From assembly GCA_039024315.1 (NCBI GenBank), contig JBCCQN010000051.1, positions 1-41,864 of the forward strand: a stretch of 41,864 nt of DNA, written 5' to 3'. A model generated the notes under the pieces. It made no database searches and was not told where the DNA came from. It worked only from the letters and a program-made list of their open reading frames with translations. Positions within the stretch are counted from its first letter, which is position 1; each line of letters begins with the position of its first letter. The translations under genes and the position numbers were made by a program. Below are positions 40,407 through 41,864 of this stretch, one piece after another. Source of the stretch: JBCAWW01 sp039024315 (lineage in GTDB: Bacteria > Bacteroidota > Bacteroidia > J057).

Positions 40407-41864
40407 CTATTGCTTGACTATTCTGAGGCGTTGCGTTCCCCGCAGGGTACTCACACTCAACACATACAGACCGCTAGGTAGCTCGCTCATATCTAAACTT
40501 TGCTCTAAGCCTGCTACCCTTTCCTTTTTGAGCAACTGCCCCTGAAGATTATAAAGCATTACCTCTTCAATCCAAACTTCAGACTCAATGACTAAGCGTT
40601 CCCCGAAGGGGTTAGGATAAACCTTGATAGGCAAATCTAAAACCTCATCAATGGGAGTAGTACAACCCGTGGTAGTAAGCGTATCAGTAGGTCCGAAAAG
40701 ACTACTATCACTGCCACAAATTGTCTGTACCCCTACCCCATAGCTCGTACACTTATTGAGGTTTTCGATGATCAAACTGGTATCAGAGACATCAAAATAA
40801 AACCATTCAGAGGTACCCAATTCACGGTAACGCAAACGGTAGCTATCGGTCGGATTTCCCTCCCAAGTAGCTAGCAGAGTTGTACTCGTATCTCCTGGGC
40901 TTAGATTAAGTAAACAAGGCGCCGCGCAGCTTTGATTGGGCACCACTATCGTAACACAATAATCCTCAAACTCCCCAAAGTCTGGCGACTCACAGCTTTC
41001 AGGATTATTGATCCCAGAAAAGCCCGCAAACTGCATAGCAATCCGCATCCGTGTAGGTCCAGCAAAAGCCGTACTGGGCACTGTCAAACTGCCATCAAGC
41101 ACCGTATCCGAAGCTACATTGGGGTCAAACACCAACTCATCAGCATCTTCAAAATCGCCATCTTGATTGAGATCTATCCAGATGCGCCAGGCTTCTCTAA
41201 AGTTAAAAGAAGCATAGCCCGGCTCCAGTCGAACCGCATAAGTAGAGTCCCGATCTAGGCTAAAACATAAGTTTGGGAAGTAGCCATAACCATTATTTTG
41301 CCCACTTTTGTAGGCAAAGTCGCCTATTTGGACACTATCAATCCACTCCCCATTAGCAGAACCGAAATTGATCCTACAATATGCATCCCCCGTACAAGCG
41401 CAATTGCCAGTGTTAGCTTGAATCGGAGCTGAGAAGGCGTTTTGTATACCACCACAAGTGCTACCCACTCGGATTTCATAGGCAGTGCATTCACTAAGGC
41501 CCGTAAGGGTAAAGGTAGTATCACTAGCGATTAATAAGGTCCTATCACTTTCTCCAAGGGCTCGGTATTCAAAGCGGTAGTCGTCTGCGCCGAACACTCC
41601 GTCCCAGCTAAGGCTTAGGCTAGAATCTGTATTTGCGAGTAGGCTTAAGCCACTGGGTGCCTCGCAACATCCATCAGTACTAAATTGCTGCGTAAAGACG
41701 AAATTATCCGCAGGGGCGCAAGCGGGTGCAACTTGAAATTCATAATCGGTGCAGGCCTGCAAAGCATTGACGACTAAGAAGGTATCGTTCGCGACTAGCG
41801 AAACCCAATTACTACTCCCCAAGGCTCGGTAACGGACTTGATAAGGGCTACTAGCCGTAATAGC
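40407..41864 (-). CDS. T9SS cargo protein with fibronectin-III and GEVED domains (N-terminus outside window)
   Basis: The frame stays open to the right edge, so the TTG at 41822 is not a real start; about 485 residues are visible. At least three fibronectin-III-like modules can be seen (SGLSLLANTDSSLSLSWDGV, YRFEYRALGES, YRLRYRELGTSEW). Between them lies a GEVED domain with an acidic loop, WIDLNQDGDFEDADELVF, and FGEFEDYCVTI. The end is a type A sorting domain (IKVYPNPFGERLVIE, LPSGLYVLSV). Probably a large secreted enzyme or adhesin whose catalytic part, if any, lies outside. Two antisense hairpins sit in the sorting domain (40433, 40603) and a TCGTTC variant near the right edge (41785-41802). 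Confidence 0.88.
   Translation of the reverse strand, partial: AITASSPYQVRYRALGSSNWVSLVANDTFLVVNALQACTDYEFQVAPACAPADNFVFTQQFSTDGCCEAPSGLSLLANTDSSLSLSWDGVFGADDYRFEYRALGESDRTLLIASDTTFTLTGLSECTAYEIRVGSTCGGIQNAFSAPIQANTGNCACTGDAYCRINFGSANGEWIDSVQIGDFAYKSGQNNGYGYFPNLCFSLDRDSTYAVRLEPGYASFNFREAWRIWIDLNQDGDFEDADELVFDPNVASDTVLDGSLTVPSTAFAGPTRMRIAMQFAGFSGINNPESCESPDFGEFEDYCVTIVVPNQSCAAPCLLNLSPGDTSTTLLATWEGNPTDSYRLRYRELGTSEWFYFDVSDTSLIIENLNKCTSYGVGVQTICGSDSSLFGPTDTLTTTGCTTPIDEVLDLPIKVYPNPFGERLVIESEVWIEEVMLYNLQGQLLKKERVAGLEQSLDMSELPSGLYVLSVSTLRGTQRLRIVKQ
40433..40447 (+). repeat. GCGTTC hairpin, short stem CCC/GGG, loop GCA
   Basis: Only three pairs, with a C-T mismatch below. It lies 156 bp from the next copy, in the same orientation, antisense in the sorting domain. 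Confidence 0.4.
40603..40621 (+). repeat. TAAGCGTTC hairpin, stem CCCC/GGGG, loop GAA
   Basis: Exact nine-base head at 40603-40611. Antisense over the YPNPFGERL codons of the sorting domain. Confidence 0.65.
41785..41802 (+). repeat. TCGTTC hairpin variant, stem TTCGC/GCGAA, loop GACTA
   Basis: Perfect 5-bp stem with a five-base loop, near the right edge of the window, antisense. Confidence 0.4.

Noticed and set aside
1..41864. Prophage, integrative element or intact insertion sequence
   Set aside because: No integrase, transposase, phage structural gene or tRNA-flanked attachment site was seen; only small repeats and a local scar at 19.3-19.9 kb.

Overview
The window reads as a chromosomal segment of a Bacteroidota bacterium, most likely from the Saprospiria (Saprospira/Lewinella-like). 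The evidence is four proteins with type IX secretion (T9SS) C-terminal sorting regions, GEVED and SdrD_B-like modules, a DUF4199 protein, an ABC-2 permease fused to an M1 peptidase, few Shine-Dalgarno sites and at least one good TAnnTTTG-type promoter. No tRNA, rRNA, CRISPR array, integrase or intact transposase gene was seen. Genus cannot be assigned from the sequence alone. || Layout. 1-432 is the 3' end of an unknown gene. 515-3229 (-) is PEP carboxylase. 3475-8979 (-) holds a TerC membrane protein, a three-gene NitT/TauT-type ABC transporter whose substrate-binding protein is fused to an OmpA peptidoglycan-binding domain, and a coiled-coil protein. 9525-14637 (-) is an ABC-2 exporter ATPase, a permease/M1-peptidase fusion and a DUF4199 protein. 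14760-19259 carries an aminotransferase, DinB and FISUMP genes, a methyltransferase and HemW. 19315-19928 is a scar region with a toxin-antitoxin remnant, a 59-bp repeat and a copied piece of hemW. 19961-22322 (-) is a lipoprotein / beta-barrel / small secreted protein cluster. 22674-25576 (+) is a Wzz-like protein, an O-antigen ligase-like protein and an alkyltransferase-like protein. 25649-34043 holds three T9SS cargo genes, one of 2019 residues. 34435-40344 is housekeeping: NlpC/P60 lipoprotein, MarR regulator, dnaX (with an A10 slippage site), thrS and infC. From 40407 to the right edge is another T9SS cargo gene. || The main candidate for something undescribed is a dispersed DNA hairpin family. 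The word GCGTTC, in its best form TAAGCGTTC, is followed directly by a short perfect stem closed by a three-base loop, usually GNA. Stem sequences differ between copies (CCGC/GCGG, CTCC/GGAG, CTTC/GAAG, CTGC/GCAG, CCCC/GGGG, CACT/AGTG, CAGC/GCTG, CGGC/GCCG) but keep pairing. About two dozen copies lie in genes and spacers on both strands. One copy forms the exact right border of a 64-bp hemW segment duplicated 0.9 kb away. A second, unrelated intergenic repeat family of about 105-125 bp has five copies, two of them head to head around 9264-9281. || Working picture: the TerC/ABC/OmpA/coiled-coil group may be an envelope-anchored metal or anion stress system, inferred from domain content and position. 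The Wzz and ligase genes serve surface polysaccharide, and the T9SS proteins are surface or secreted factors.
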